IMG/VR virus record: IMGVR_UViG_3300048549_001549
Location: 1-35,999 of that record
From: a virus
Length of the DNA: 35,999 nucleotides
Strand: one strand, 5' to 3'
Of the stretch, positions 1 through 9,800 are shown one piece after another. The number at the start of each line of letters is the position of its first letter. Position 1 is the first letter of the stretch. The notes beneath the pieces were generated by a model, which was given only the letters and a program-made list of their open reading frames with translations, searched no databases and had not been told where the DNA came from. The translations under genes and the position numbers were made by a program.

Positions 1-1
1 A

Positions 2-2188
2 AGTATGGGGACTGCAATTGGAACAGAGAACGGACAAAAAGTAGGAAACCGACTTGGTAATATGGGAATTGAAGATGCATCAAAGTTGGTAAATGTAAAA
101 GGTGTTTCGTCTGGAACCGGATCATCTACATTGGTTGGTGGAAGTGTCGGTGCTTCCGGTGCTATCGGGTCTGGTGGTGTTTCACACCCAATAGGCACGA
201 ATAAAGGAAAAAGTAATTTCATAAAAGGTGTTGGTCTTGGTAACTTTTCACTCAATTCAACATATGAACAAGGAATACTTGGAGCAGTAAAAACTGCAAA
301 TAAAGTCGGAAAGTCAACATTACTTAAAAAAACGAAAGCAGGAAGGGCATTGTCAGCTGCTTCGTCTCTTGGGATTGGAATACCTGGTGCCAACGATCTT
401 GGAATTAACTCGGGTGATAGTGCAATGTTTAAAATATTTAAACTTGCTTCGTTTGGTGTTAAGTCAATATGTGCTGGTTTAAAAAATAAAAAAGGATATG
501 GTTCTGATACCGAAGAGTCTTTGGGGTGGTTGTTATCGTTTGGAATAAATCTAGAACTACTTGCAATTTTAATGGCAATATTTGATCGTCTTAGAAATCT
601 TAAATTTAATTTTGGTGCAATGTTTTCATTTGATCTTAATAGTCTTAAATTCGATTTGTGTGATTGGGTAAATCAAGTTGAGTTTGGAAATTCACTGACA
701 GATACACTTAAAGGTGAGGCGGGTAAATTTCTTGGTGGGGCAACCTCGGGTGCAGGATTGATGGGTGGAGTTGGTGGTGGACTTTTAGGTGGCCTAACCG
801 GAGATGCTTCCAATAAAGATAAGACGGCTGCACTCGGAAAAGATTTACAGGCAAAAGGAACACTCGGTGCTTTTACAAAAAGAGATCCAGACTTTGCTCA
901 ACAATTTCAACTTATTACCGATGAAGAAAAGGCACAACTTAAAGCATCCGGTGCAAGTTTTGGTTCGATGGGGTTGTCGCTAAAAAAAGGAAACAACCAA
1001 GTGGCCACTATGGGGTTTGATCCAATTACAGGTCTTTTTAGAAATAAACAAGCAGGTCCTGGAAGTATAATGAGTGCAAGTGTAGACCCAAGTGCGGCCA
1101 GTTCTTCAAAAATAGCAAGTAATCTCGGTGCAATAAGTTATATGTCTGGAACCGGTGGAATTCAATATGGAGCATCTGTTGATGAGATTAACACACGAAA
1201 TGCTACAAAAGAAATTAAAGACCCACTTGGTGAGAAAAATCAACAAACGACCCAATCTCAACAACCCACCCCACAGACAACAACACCAAATAACCAAACA
1301 CCACAATCAACATCAATCGGTCAGAGTTCACAACCCACTACACCCCAAAGTCCTCAACAAGCAGGTGGTGGTCAAAGTACACAATCCACGGGTGGGACTT
1401 CCCCAACAACCAACTCTCAGCAAAATAATCAACTCGCATCTGACCCAAATACCCAATCATCACCCAACGCACCAACCACAACATCACCATCTGCAAGTAA
1501 CGGAGTGACAGCTGCTTCACAAAATCCAGATTCGGTAACATCATTTCATACGGGTGAAGAAATAACAAAAGCAGATTTAGCAGGAACTCCACTGCAAAAT
1601 GCAGATTTAAATGCAGTATCTTTACTACACCCCAACGACCTTGCGGTATTAAAGGATACAAAGGCAGTTAATGATTCACTAAAACAAGCACAAGAAGCAA
1701 AGGATCAAACATTTAATTCAGAAATGGAAAAATCTGAAAAACAAGCAAAGGACGAAGGTGGTGGAAATTTAATTTTTGGTCAACCAATTAGTGAACTTAC
1801 TGGCAACCAAATTATATTGAATTCCGAAAGAATATTATTGTCATCAAAAAGTGCGGAAATGGTTCAATATGCAAAGGGAAAATATGCAGTTGCAACTGAT
1901 GGAGAATTAACAATGAATGCAGTTCAAAGAATCGTAACGGTTACTGCTGTACACACTTCTGTTGTATCACCAACTATTCACTTGGGAGAATATTATACAT
2001 TTAATCACCCAGTTTTAAAAGGTGATGTTACTACTGCATGGCTGAGTTCGTTGTGTGGTTGGTTAAGTTCTCACACTCACCACGACCCATATATTTCAAC
2101 AAGTAGTCCTGCCCAACAAGGACAATTATCTGGATTAAGAGCAAGATTGCCAACATTATTAAGTACACGTGTATTTATAGCTGGATAA
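2..2188 (+). CDS. Baseplate central spike / gp5-like hub protein (5' end probably outside window)
   Basis: Probable component of the cell-puncturing spike under the tail tube. The frame is open to the window edge and the first ATG is at base 5, so the true N-terminus may lie upstream. Residues are counted from that ATG. The N-terminal half is Gly/Ser/Ala-rich, with a hydrophobic stretch near residues 172-192. A long Q/P/T/N/S-rich low-complexity linker covers about 412-499. From about 585 to the end there are regular beta repeats (NQIILNSERILLSSKSAEM and following), as in the C-terminal beta-helix of gp5-type spike proteins. It closes with a His cluster (H690, H692, H693) and the ending STRVFIAG. 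No lysozyme domain is visible in this portion. Its position just before gp25 and gp6 fits T4-like baseplate order. The spike assignment rests on the C-terminal repeats and context; the N-terminal part is not recognised. Confidence 0.65.
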   Translation, partial: SMGTAIGTENGQKVGNRLGNMGIEDASKLVNVKGVSSGTGSSTLVGGSVGASGAIGSGGVSHPIGTNKGKSNFIKGVGLGNFSLNSTYEQGILGAVKTANKVGKSTLLKKTKAGRALSAASSLGIGIPGANDLGINSGDSAMFKIFKLASFGVKSICAGLKNKKGYGSDTEESLGWLLSFGINLELLAILMAIFDRLRNLKFNFGAMFSFDLNSLKFDLCDWVNQVEFGNSLTDTLKGEAGKFLGGATSGAGLMGGVGGGLLGGLTGDASNKDKTAALGKDLQAKGTLGAFTKRDPDFAQQFQLITDEEKAQLKASGASFGSMGLSLKKGNNQVATMGFDPITGLFRNKQAGPGSIMSASVDPSAASSSKIASNLGAISYMSGTGGIQYGASVDEINTRNATKEIKDPLGEKNQQTTQSQQPTPQTTTPNNQTPQSTSIGQSSQPTTPQSPQQAGGGQSTQSTGGTSPTTNSQQNNQLASDPNTQSSPNAPTTTSPSASNGVTAASQNPDSVTSFHTGEEITKADLAGTPLQNADLNAVSLLHPNDLAVLKDTKAVNDSLKQAQEAKDQTFNSEMEKSEKQAKDEGGGNLIFGQPISELTGNQIILNSERILLSSKSAEMVQYAKGKYAVATDGELTMNAVQRIVTVTAVHTSVVSPTIHLGEYYTFNHPVLKGDVTTAWLSSLCGWLSSHTHHDPYISTSSPAQQGQLSGLRARLPTLLSTRVFIAG

Positions 2189-2201
2189 AATATATATTGA
2201 T

Positions 2202-2210
2202 ATATTTATT
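2202..2210 (+). promoter_or_regulatory. ATATTTATT box, copy 1
   Basis: One of five near-identical nonamers in the longer non-coding gaps; this copy ends 10 nt before the start of the small protein gene. Possibly a phage late promoter element; its reverse complement differs from TATAAATA at one position. Role unproven. Confidence 0.35.
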
Positions 2211-2220
2211 TATAATTATT

Positions 2221-2625
2221 ATGAAGAAGATAGAACTAAAAAACCTAATAAAAGAAGCAGTTCGTGAAGAACTAAGAAGTTACTTGCCAAAACTAATAAG
2301 TGAACTTGGAACAAAAAAAACTAGCGAAAAACCTACTGATATTGTAGAAGAAACAAAAAAGTCATTATTAAAGGTAAGAAACACAGAAACCAAACCTCTT
2401 AAGAGTTTTTCTAAAAATCCTGCAATCAATCAAATACTAAATGAAACAGTCGGAGGTGTACCACAGGAAGGTTCTATGGTATCAAATGGCCAGGCATCGT
2501 TTTCTGATACCAATGGTAACCAAGTAGATGTAGATGCATTACCTGACCATTTATCTTCCGCATTAACAAGAAATTATTCGGATGTAATGAAACTTGTTGA
2601 TAAAAAACGAGGAAAGATTACATGA
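2221..2625 (+). CDS. Small phage protein with amphipathic N-terminal helix, function unknown
   Basis: A 134-residue protein. I chose the ATG at 2221 over an in-frame upstream start at 2197, because the upstream extension (MIYLFIII) is translated from the AT-rich spacer. The N-terminus (KKIELKNLIKEAVREELRSY) is predicted to be a charged amphipathic helix. The middle is polar and the C-terminus includes LPDHLSSALTRNYSDVMKLV. The stop overlaps the gp25 start as ATGA, so translation is likely coupled. Its place between the spike and the wedge gene suggests a baseplate or assembly role, but this is context only. No Shine-Dalgarno sequence is evident; an ATATTTATT box lies 10 nt upstream. Confidence 0.6.
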   Translation: MKKIELKNLIKEAVREELRSYLPKLISELGTKKTSEKPTDIVEETKKSLLKVRNTETKPLKSFSKNPAINQILNETVGGVPQEGSMVSNGQASFSDTNGNQVDVDALPDHLSSALTRNYSDVMKLVDKKRGKIT

Positions 2626-3014
2626 GTGAGGTTGGACTCGGAATAAAAATCCCATATACACGGGATGATCAGTTTGGTTATTTTGCACAGGTCGAGACGG
2701 ACCTTGAAAAGGCCAAAACCAATCTAAAAATGTTATTAATGACATCAAAGGGAGAACGACCAATGATGCCTACATACGGAAGTGACTTGAAAAAGATTTT
2801 GTTTTCACAAAATACGGAAGGTGCGGTTGATCTTGAGTTTGAAGACGCCGTTATATCAGCAACAAGTACGTGGATGCCTTCCGTTATCATAACAAATGTA
2901 GGTATTGACCGAGACCCAATTAATAATCCATATCAAGCAACAATAATAATACAATTTGAACTATCAAACATTCCAGACTCGGAACAAACACTTGACCTAC
3001 AACTTGAGATTTAA
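2622..3014 (+). CDS. gp25: Baseplate wedge subunit gp25 (GPW/gp25 family)
   Basis: Baseplate wedge protein of contractile tails. In T4, gp25 joins gp6 and gp53 in the wedge core and contacts the first sheath ring. At 130 residues it has the usual family length. The family pattern is clear: DLEKAKTNLKMLLMTSKGER followed by PTYGSDLKKILF, matching the conserved '..L..LL.T..GER....YG..L...LF' block, then beta strands ending in LQLEI. It starts with ATG overlapping the previous stop (ATGA) after a GAGGA-like ribosome site, and gp6 starts 2 nt after its stop. The gp25-gp6 order is typical of T4-like phages. Identification is firm. Confidence 0.95.
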   Translation: MSEVGLGIKIPYTRDDQFGYFAQVETDLEKAKTNLKMLLMTSKGERPMMPTYGSDLKKILFSQNTEGAVDLEFEDAVISATSTWMPSVIITNVGIDRDPINNPYQATIIIQFELSNIPDSEQTLDLQLEI

Positions 3015-3016
3015 TT

Positions 3017-4990
3017 ATGGCAACTGACATGGACATTTTTGGCAATACAAAGGGTAAAGATATAAATTACCTTAGTAGAGATTTTAATTCATTTAAGACA
3101 AATTTGGTTCAGTATATAAAATCATACTATCCAGGTTCATATTCAGATTTTAGTGAAAACTCCACGGGTATGATGTTCGTAGAACTCACGGCTTATGTGG
3201 GGGATGTTCTTTCTTATTATATAGACTATCAATTTAAAGAGGGGTTTCTTCAATTTGCATCTGAACGAAAAAATATAATGACACTTGCAAATTATTTGGG
3301 GTACAGACCCAAACCGGCAGTACCTGCGTCAACTAACGTAGAGATTATGCATATTGTACCCGCACGACTAGATAACAAGGGAAAAAATATTCCAGATATG
3401 AGGTATGCTTTAAATATCGAACCTGGCCTGGAAGTGCGTTCAAATGATAACGCAGATGTTGTTTTTAGAACTACACAGGCCACATCCTTTGCAGAAAATA
3501 GTCCTGACTCACCATTGACAATTAAAGTCTTTGAAAGAGATACATCGGGACAACCAGTTTACTATTTGCTGAAAAAAATAGCACACGCATCAAGTGGAAC
3601 ACTCATACGAAAGAAAATTCAAGTAGGAGAGGCCTCACCCTTTTATGAGATTGAACTTGGAGAAGAAAATGTACTTGAAATTTTATCAGTAACGGATTCG
3701 GACGGAAATGCATATTACCAAGTCCCTTATTTAGCACAAAGTACTGTGTTAATTGAAGAACCTAATAATGAAAGAAATAGTCCACTTTATTCTAGATACG
3801 CAACCAGTGTACCTTATATACTAAAATATATTAAAACATCTCGTAGATATGTGGTACATACAAATACCGACAATTCAACTACATTAGAATTCGGAAAAGG
3901 TGACGATAAAATTGATGATGAAATTATAATTCCGAGAATGAGTAATGTAGGGCGTACTATGAATGAAAACAGATCGGTAATGGACATGGGATATGATCCA
4001 AGTAATTTCTTAAAAACGGATTCTTACGGAGAAGCACCTGCAAATACAGAACTTACGATTGACTACTATATCGGTGGGGGGGCAACTTCCAATGTTGCAA
4101 GTAATACACTAAACACAATAAGTCTTGTAAAATACACAGAAACAAGTGAATACTTAAATCAAAGTGAACGTTCGGTTTTGGAGGGAATAAAGAATAGTCT
4201 TAAAGTAAACAATCCAGAACCCGCCCGTGGTGGTAAGGGAAGTGAGAGTGATGAAGAAATACGACTCAAAGGTTTGTCATCATTTCCTGCACAATTAAGA
4301 GCAGTAACACGTGATGATTATGTTGTAAGGGCATATTCCATGCCATCTAAATTTGGAAGTGTGGCAAAGGCCTTTGTGACAAAAGACGGAATATTGGATA
4401 CAAACTCACAACTTGATGTTATAAAAAATAATGAAACAGAAAACGACGTAACACCTGAGTCAATAAATAGAGTTTATGGGGAAATCAACAATCCATTTGC
4501 AATAAATATGTATATATTAAGTTACGATGCAGATAAAAAATTAACAGAACCAAATGATTTAGTATTTAAAAACCTAACAAATTATATATCACAATACAGA
4601 ATGTTGACAGATGGAATAAACATTACAAACGCATTTGTAATTAACATTGGTATATATTTTGAGATTTCTGTTTTGCATAATTTTAACCAAAAAGAGGTAT
4701 TAGATACCTGTCTGGTTGAGTTAACCGATTACTTTGAAATAGACAATTGGCAAATATCACAACCAATTGAATTGAGTAGTATAGAAATAATGATTTCAAA
4801 AATCAATGGAGTTCGTACGGTTGGTAGTATGAGGGTGGTTAATTTAACATCAAACGATGGAAACTATTCAGCAAATGAATACGACATTGAGGCCGCAACG
4901 ATAAATAAGATTTTATACCCGTCAATGGACCCATCTATATTTGAAGTCAAATTTCCGAGTAGAGATATAGTAGGGAGGGTGGTGTCATGA
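3017..4990 (+). CDS. gp6: Baseplate wedge subunit gp6 (baseplate J-like)
   Basis: Core wedge protein that dimerises to form the inner baseplate ring. It has 657 residues, close to T4 gp6. The N-terminus (YLSRDFNSFKTNLVQYIKSY, then FSENSTGMMFVELTAYVGDV) is the family's opening block. A baseplate-J signature lies near residues 405-450: a GGKGSESDEEIRL-type segment followed by AVTRDDYVVRA and MPSKFG. The C-terminus carries the expected mixed alpha/beta domain. It follows gp25 by 2 nt and its stop overlaps the next start (ATGA), which is preceded by a strong GGGAGGG ribosome site. It would act with gp25 in the wedge. Confidence 0.95.
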   Translation: MATDMDIFGNTKGKDINYLSRDFNSFKTNLVQYIKSYYPGSYSDFSENSTGMMFVELTAYVGDVLSYYIDYQFKEGFLQFASERKNIMTLANYLGYRPKPAVPASTNVEIMHIVPARLDNKGKNIPDMRYALNIEPGLEVRSNDNADVVFRTTQATSFAENSPDSPLTIKVFERDTSGQPVYYLLKKIAHASSGTLIRKKIQVGEASPFYEIELGEENVLEILSVTDSDGNAYYQVPYLAQSTVLIEEPNNERNSPLYSRYATSVPYILKYIKTSRRYVVHTNTDNSTTLEFGKGDDKIDDEIIIPRMSNVGRTMNENRSVMDMGYDPSNFLKTDSYGEAPANTELTIDYYIGGGATSNVASNTLNTISLVKYTETSEYLNQSERSVLEGIKNSLKVNNPEPARGGKGSESDEEIRLKGLSSFPAQLRAVTRDDYVVRAYSMPSKFGSVAKAFVTKDGILDTNSQLDVIKNNETENDVTPESINRVYGEINNPFAINMYILSYDADKKLTEPNDLVFKNLTNYISQYRMLTDGINITNAFVINIGIYFEISVLHNFNQKEVLDTCLVELTDYFEIDNWQISQPIELSSIEIMISKINGVRTVGSMRVVNLTSNDGNYSANEYDIEAATINKILYPSMDPSIFEVKFPSRDIVGRVVS

Positions 4991-6204
4991 ATTTGTTTTA
5001 TTATCCAAAAAAAGACTCAACAATTTATAGTCAAAGTTCTATGCGTGAACTAAACTTTGGAAAGTCAGAGATTTTAGAATTAAAAAATGACTGGTCAATG
5101 GGAAGGGGGTCAGATATTTCACGCATTCTACTACAATTTGATATTCCATTTTCTTTGCAAAATTATACTAATTTTAAGAATTTAAGATTTTATTTAAAAC
5201 TTAACATTACTCAGTCCGAGGAACTAACGGCCGATACAAATATTTGCATTCACCCCATAACGGATGATTGGCAAAGTGGAACTGGAATTGGATTAGACGC
5301 AGATCCAGAATATCATGCGGTAAATTGGTTGTTTAAAACCGACTCTAACCTATGGAATACAGAAAACCAAGGTGGTGGTAGTTATTACACCCATGTTAAA
5401 AGATGCGAAGATGATAAAAGGCCTTTAGTATCAATATATAAATTTGAAAATAAAACATCCGACCTAGAGGTGGATGTAACTGACATAGTAAAGTGTTGGA
5501 TTCTCGGTGACATTAAAAACAATGGTTTTTTAGTCAAATTTGAAAGTGAGGGACGAAGTGAAAGAAGTCAGTCAATAAAATTTTATTCAAGTAACACAAA
5601 TACTATATACTCACCGATACTAAAGGCCTGTTATGTTGATTATGTTAGTGGTGATACCACAGACACAGGAATTGGATCAGGAAGTTTATCGGGATCATTA
5701 AGTTCATATGAATTTAATATTCCGAACTCATATAGTTTAGAATCATATGAAGAAGATGTAGATGAAAAAGTAGTAATTGGTACGTGTGAGCAGTATGTAG
5801 AAGAACCCACAATAATAAAAAAACCCGAACCATCTATATCAGGTGATATTACAGCAAAAATAAAAACAATAAGAAAAAAATATTTTAATAATGAACAAGT
5901 AAAGTTCAATGTATCGGTTAGAAATAAAAATCCAATTAAAACATTTTCAGATAAAGCAAGGTATGGGGGTGGTGGTATAACTGATTATGATATGTTTTAT
6001 AGTGTGCGAGATGCAGAAACTCAAGAAATAATAGTTGATTATACCGACTTTTCACGAATAAGTAACTCAAAAGATGGTCATTTTTTCATATTAGATTTAA
6101 GTGGTTTGCATATAGGAAGGTATTATAAGATAATGCTTATGATTAGAGGTGAGAATGGAACTGAAGTGTTTGATGATACACGTGTATTTGAGATAGGAAG
6201 TTAA
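4987..6204 (+). CDS. DNRLRE-domain virion protein with C-terminal Ig-like region
   Basis: A 405-residue probable baseplate or tail-surface protein. Residues about 5-210 show a DNRLRE (carbohydrate-binding-like jelly-roll) pattern: KKDSTIYS, then NFGKSEILEL, SRILLQFDIP, and later LEVDVTDIVKCWILGD with NNGFLVKFE. A Gly/Ser/Asp-rich linker covers about 215-270. The last ~120 residues (from about PEPSISGDITAKIK) look like an immunoglobulin-type beta sandwich. In T4-like phages the slot after gp6 normally holds gp7-like wedge genes, so a structural role is likely. The glycan-binding idea comes from the DNRLRE fold family and is inference. It has a strong ribosome site and is translationally coupled to gp6. 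Confidence 0.7.
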   Translation: MNLFYYPKKDSTIYSQSSMRELNFGKSEILELKNDWSMGRGSDISRILLQFDIPFSLQNYTNFKNLRFYLKLNITQSEELTADTNICIHPITDDWQSGTGIGLDADPEYHAVNWLFKTDSNLWNTENQGGGSYYTHVKRCEDDKRPLVSIYKFENKTSDLEVDVTDIVKCWILGDIKNNGFLVKFESEGRSERSQSIKFYSSNTNTIYSPILKACYVDYVSGDTTDTGIGSGSLSGSLSSYEFNIPNSYSLESYEEDVDEKVVIGTCEQYVEEPTIIKKPEPSISGDITAKIKTIRKKYFNNEQVKFNVSVRNKNPIKTFSDKARYGGGGITDYDMFYSVRDAETQEIIVDYTDFSRISNSKDGHFFILDLSGLHIGRYYKIMLMIRGENGTEVFDDTRVFEIGS

Positions 6205-6206
6205 GC

Positions 6207-6797
6207 ATGAAAAAACTACCAGAGTATCTCAAAGAAGAAAAATTTAATCAAAGAAATCTTCAAACACTATTAACTGAAGGAAGTTTGGAAAACAAGATTG
6301 ACACTTTTAATACTATATCCTTTTCAACTGATGAGATAAATGAAGACTCGCAACTAGAAGATTTTCTTTTATTAATTCCAACCGAAAAGAGAAGACCAAT
6401 CCCACCACAGGTTGAGACATACATACCAACACAGGTTACTGATTATGCACAAGATGTAGCAACAAACCCGGACGAAGAGGTTAGTGTAATTGATGAAGTG
6501 GAGGATATACAACAAGAAATGGAAAATATGCTTACATCTGAACAGGCATTACAAGCACAAATAGACGAATTGAGTAACCGATTGGATGACGAGATTGGTA
6601 ACTCTGTTAAATTAAAAGAAGATGCGGCCGAAACATTTACGGCCGCAAAAGATATAATAGTATCACAAAGAATTGCAGCCGGAGAAGGAAATGCACCCAG
6701 TGAATTTTCTGACGTTTTTCCATTTCTACCAAAATCAGCAGAAGAAAGACAAAACGAAGGAGTCGATCCATTTCCTTTTATGGGTGGGTATGAATAG
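6207..6797 (+). CDS. Acidic coiled-coil protein, probable virion or assembly factor
   Basis: A 196-residue acidic protein with no family I recognise. It starts MKKLPEYLKEEKFNQRNLQT and contains LLTEGS near residue 25, resembling a T4 prohead-protease site (L-x-E before G). A coiled coil is likely around residues 95-135 (EDIQQEMENML, ALQAQIDELSNRLDDEI). The C-terminus is Pro/Phe-rich (VDPFPFMGGYE). A good AGGAAG ribosome site precedes the ATG, 2 nt after the previous stop. Lying between two structural genes, it is probably a baseplate or chaperone-like component, but nothing in the sequence proves this. Confidence 0.55.
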   Translation: MKKLPEYLKEEKFNQRNLQTLLTEGSLENKIDTFNTISFSTDEINEDSQLEDFLLLIPTEKRRPIPPQVETYIPTQVTDYAQDVATNPDEEVSVIDEVEDIQQEMENMLTSEQALQAQIDELSNRLDDEIGNSVKLKEDAAETFTAAKDIIVSQRIAAGEGNAPSEFSDVFPFLPKSAEERQNEGVDPFPFMGGYE

Positions 6798-6809
6798 GAA
6801 TAAATAACA

Positions 6810-9800
6810 ATGGTGGATTTTATGAAATATATCCAACAGGTTCCGTCTGATAATAAAAAACTCACACGGGGTTTTAGTGTTGATGAATCAACCTTATCTA
6901 TTGGATTTGAGAATGAACCAACACACTATAACTTTGGTTTATCTCCGAAGGATTCAATTGAATTTAGTGTATTTTCATCAGAGGGCATACGTTTGGCTTG
7001 GAAGGTTGTTGATGATGAACCAAACTTTGAAGTATTAAACCTTGATTATACAAACTTAGATGGAGACAGAATAAGTGGCCAAGCAAGATTGTTTACAAGC
7101 AATTATCCATCCATAGATGGAAATGTAGTAGTATCACCAAGTATTGACGCCAAGTCGGTTGGCATTGACTCTGGTTACTACTATATGCGTTATTCTTTTT
7201 TAAATGATATAGTTGGTTCGAGTGCCAATAAAAGTAAATTGTTAATAAAGGAAATATCAAATTCACGAACAGAAATAAAAGTAATTCCAGAGTGCTTAAA
7301 AACATCTATTCGTGCAGAGGATATATCGTTATCTTTTGATTATATAAATTTCACCACAAAAAAACTACCAGTTTCTCATTTATATAACTACACGGACAAA
7401 CTTCTCAGTGAAGATAAAAATTTATTATCTCAGGAATTTGACACGGAACTGTCAGAAATTATAACTGATTACGAAGACTCAATCGAGTTAACTCTTGAAA
7501 TGCTTGGTACAACTACACGAAAGCAAGTCTTCATAGAAATTGACTCTGTTAGAAAAAGAGTTTTTGAGTTGTATAAGAATACATTAATTTCAGAATATAA
7601 TGAGGTATACACACGAACAGATTTTTATGTTCAGTATATAAATTGTATTAACTATGAAATATCTAAACAAAAACGATTAGCAGATTCAGGTGTTGATCCA
7701 CGTATAATTGATTTATATAAGTCTGTGTTGATCACACTATACGATTCAGATTATTTAAATAGATTGTTCGTAGATAGATTTGAACTTTACTTCAACAATT
7801 ATGTAAATTTTGGTCAGGGTGAGTTGTTCCCAATATTAGGAACACAACTTGCAAATGAAAATATAGGTGATGAAGACAAGCACACACCACTCATTATAAA
7901 ACTATCGGATGCACTTCCTGCAAATATAACGATTGGGTCTAGATTGTATATTTCAAACAAACTATATTCTGACGATGTAGTACAGAAAGTAACTTACTTT
8001 AAAGAAATTAAGTCAAATCTTACAAAGTTGAGAGGACCGAATAGAAGTCAGATTATCAAGAATAACGGCACCAAAGAATATACAAAGGACGAACTTGATA
8101 CTGAGTCTGGGTTAGATGAAATAGATGAATCAACGACGAAGATTTCTACATATTTCAACAAAAATATAAATACAGGAATTACAAGTTTTGAAGAATTTTC
8201 AGACTTTGTAAAGTTCTCTTCGGCAAAAAGACAACTTGATTTGTTTATACAAAGATTTTCTAAGATTTCAAAATTAATAAATGTTATATCTTCATATGAA
8301 TATTCAATCGAGATACTTGCTAAGAAAGTGGAAGATAACTTATTACCGGAAAAAGAAGCAAATAGTTCTATTTCAATATTACAGAAACTAGAACTCAAAG
8401 AAAAACTAAAAGAACTTGACACAGAATTGTTGTCTCTGTCTGAGTATGAGAGATATTTACTTTATACAGATTCACCAAGAGCATATCCAAGGACCGATAA
8501 TGTTTATGTTAGTGGTATAACTGGAAAAAACCGACTTGCAAATGGTAGGTATGAAAAATATTCATTTTTTAACGACAAGAACTCGTTTAAGCATTGGTTG
8601 GGTGACTGGTATCTTTGGTGGGACGCAACTTTATTTGAGTGGGTATTATCGGTCGATGCTTATTCACGAAATGAAACTTTCTTTTCTTTTAAAAGTGAGT
8701 CATACTTTTTTGAAACAGATGTAAGATGGGGAAACCATCTAGGTTTTGACGGAGACGAATTTGTAAAAATATCCAAAGAAACATTAGAATACGGACCCGA
8801 AAAGGGAAAACTTGCACCTGAGTATATTCCAGATGACATATCAAAGTGGTCAACTACAAGCAGAGGATATGCTTGGTATATAGATATGGCAACTGAGGCT
8901 GCTTACTACGACAAAAGCAATGACGATTTCTTGGGTTTAAATATACCTGAATTCTTAATAAGAGATGATCAAAACGAAGATTTCCTAAAATTATTAAGTG
9001 CAGTTGGTACGATTTTTGATGTAATTGACAACTACATTAAGAACATGGGAAATTCAAGAGAAATACGGAACAACCCTGAAAAAGGAATACCAGACGAACT
9101 TGTTTATTATTTTTTAAATTCCTTTGGGATAAATTTCACAGGAAAAAATACCAGAGGTGATGTAGTATCAAAACTTAAAATAAAAGATAAAGAAAGTACG
9201 GAGTATAAACGCAATCAAATATGGAGACGTATTTTAAACAATTTACCCTTGATATTAAAAACAAAAGGAACCCGTGAGTCAATTGAGGCACTTATGCGTT
9301 GCTATGATATACCAGAGCAATTATTTGTAACACGTGAATACGGTGGTGCGTCACTAGAAGACTCTTCATCAAATTTTTCCGAGTTTTCTTTTGACACATA
9401 CGATTATAGTTTATCTATTGAAAATGAAGATGAATATCTTGAAGTGCCCTGGAATCACAATGATTTAAAACCAAAATCAATTGAGTTTAAATTATTTATA
9501 AATTCGGAGCCACAGATCAAAAAAACATCTGCCGAAGACGATACAACAGAAACCTACGCACGTGAAGTTCAAACTATAATTTCAAACGACAATTGGAATT
9601 TTGGAATTATGAGATTTTCTGATTACGATGATGGTTGGTGGAGGTTTTATGTATCGTATCAAATAGAAGGTGAGTCTCATGAAACACATAAACTAATACC
9701 AGATTTAGATAAAAAACCACTTTATATAAAACACTCCGATGGGTACGATGTATTAATTCAGGTTTCAAGAACTTTCCGTCAACTGAAAAGAAAAACTTTG

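Noticed and set aside
1155-1508. 117-codon + strand frame rich in His/Gln/Asn
   Set aside because: Shifted reading of the same low-complexity linker; the real frame continues into a recognisable spike domain.
1338-1661. 107-codon open frame on the minus strand
   Set aside because: It lies opposite the low-complexity linker of the spike gene; the composition is an artefact of the repeat-like Q/P/T codons and it has no independent context.
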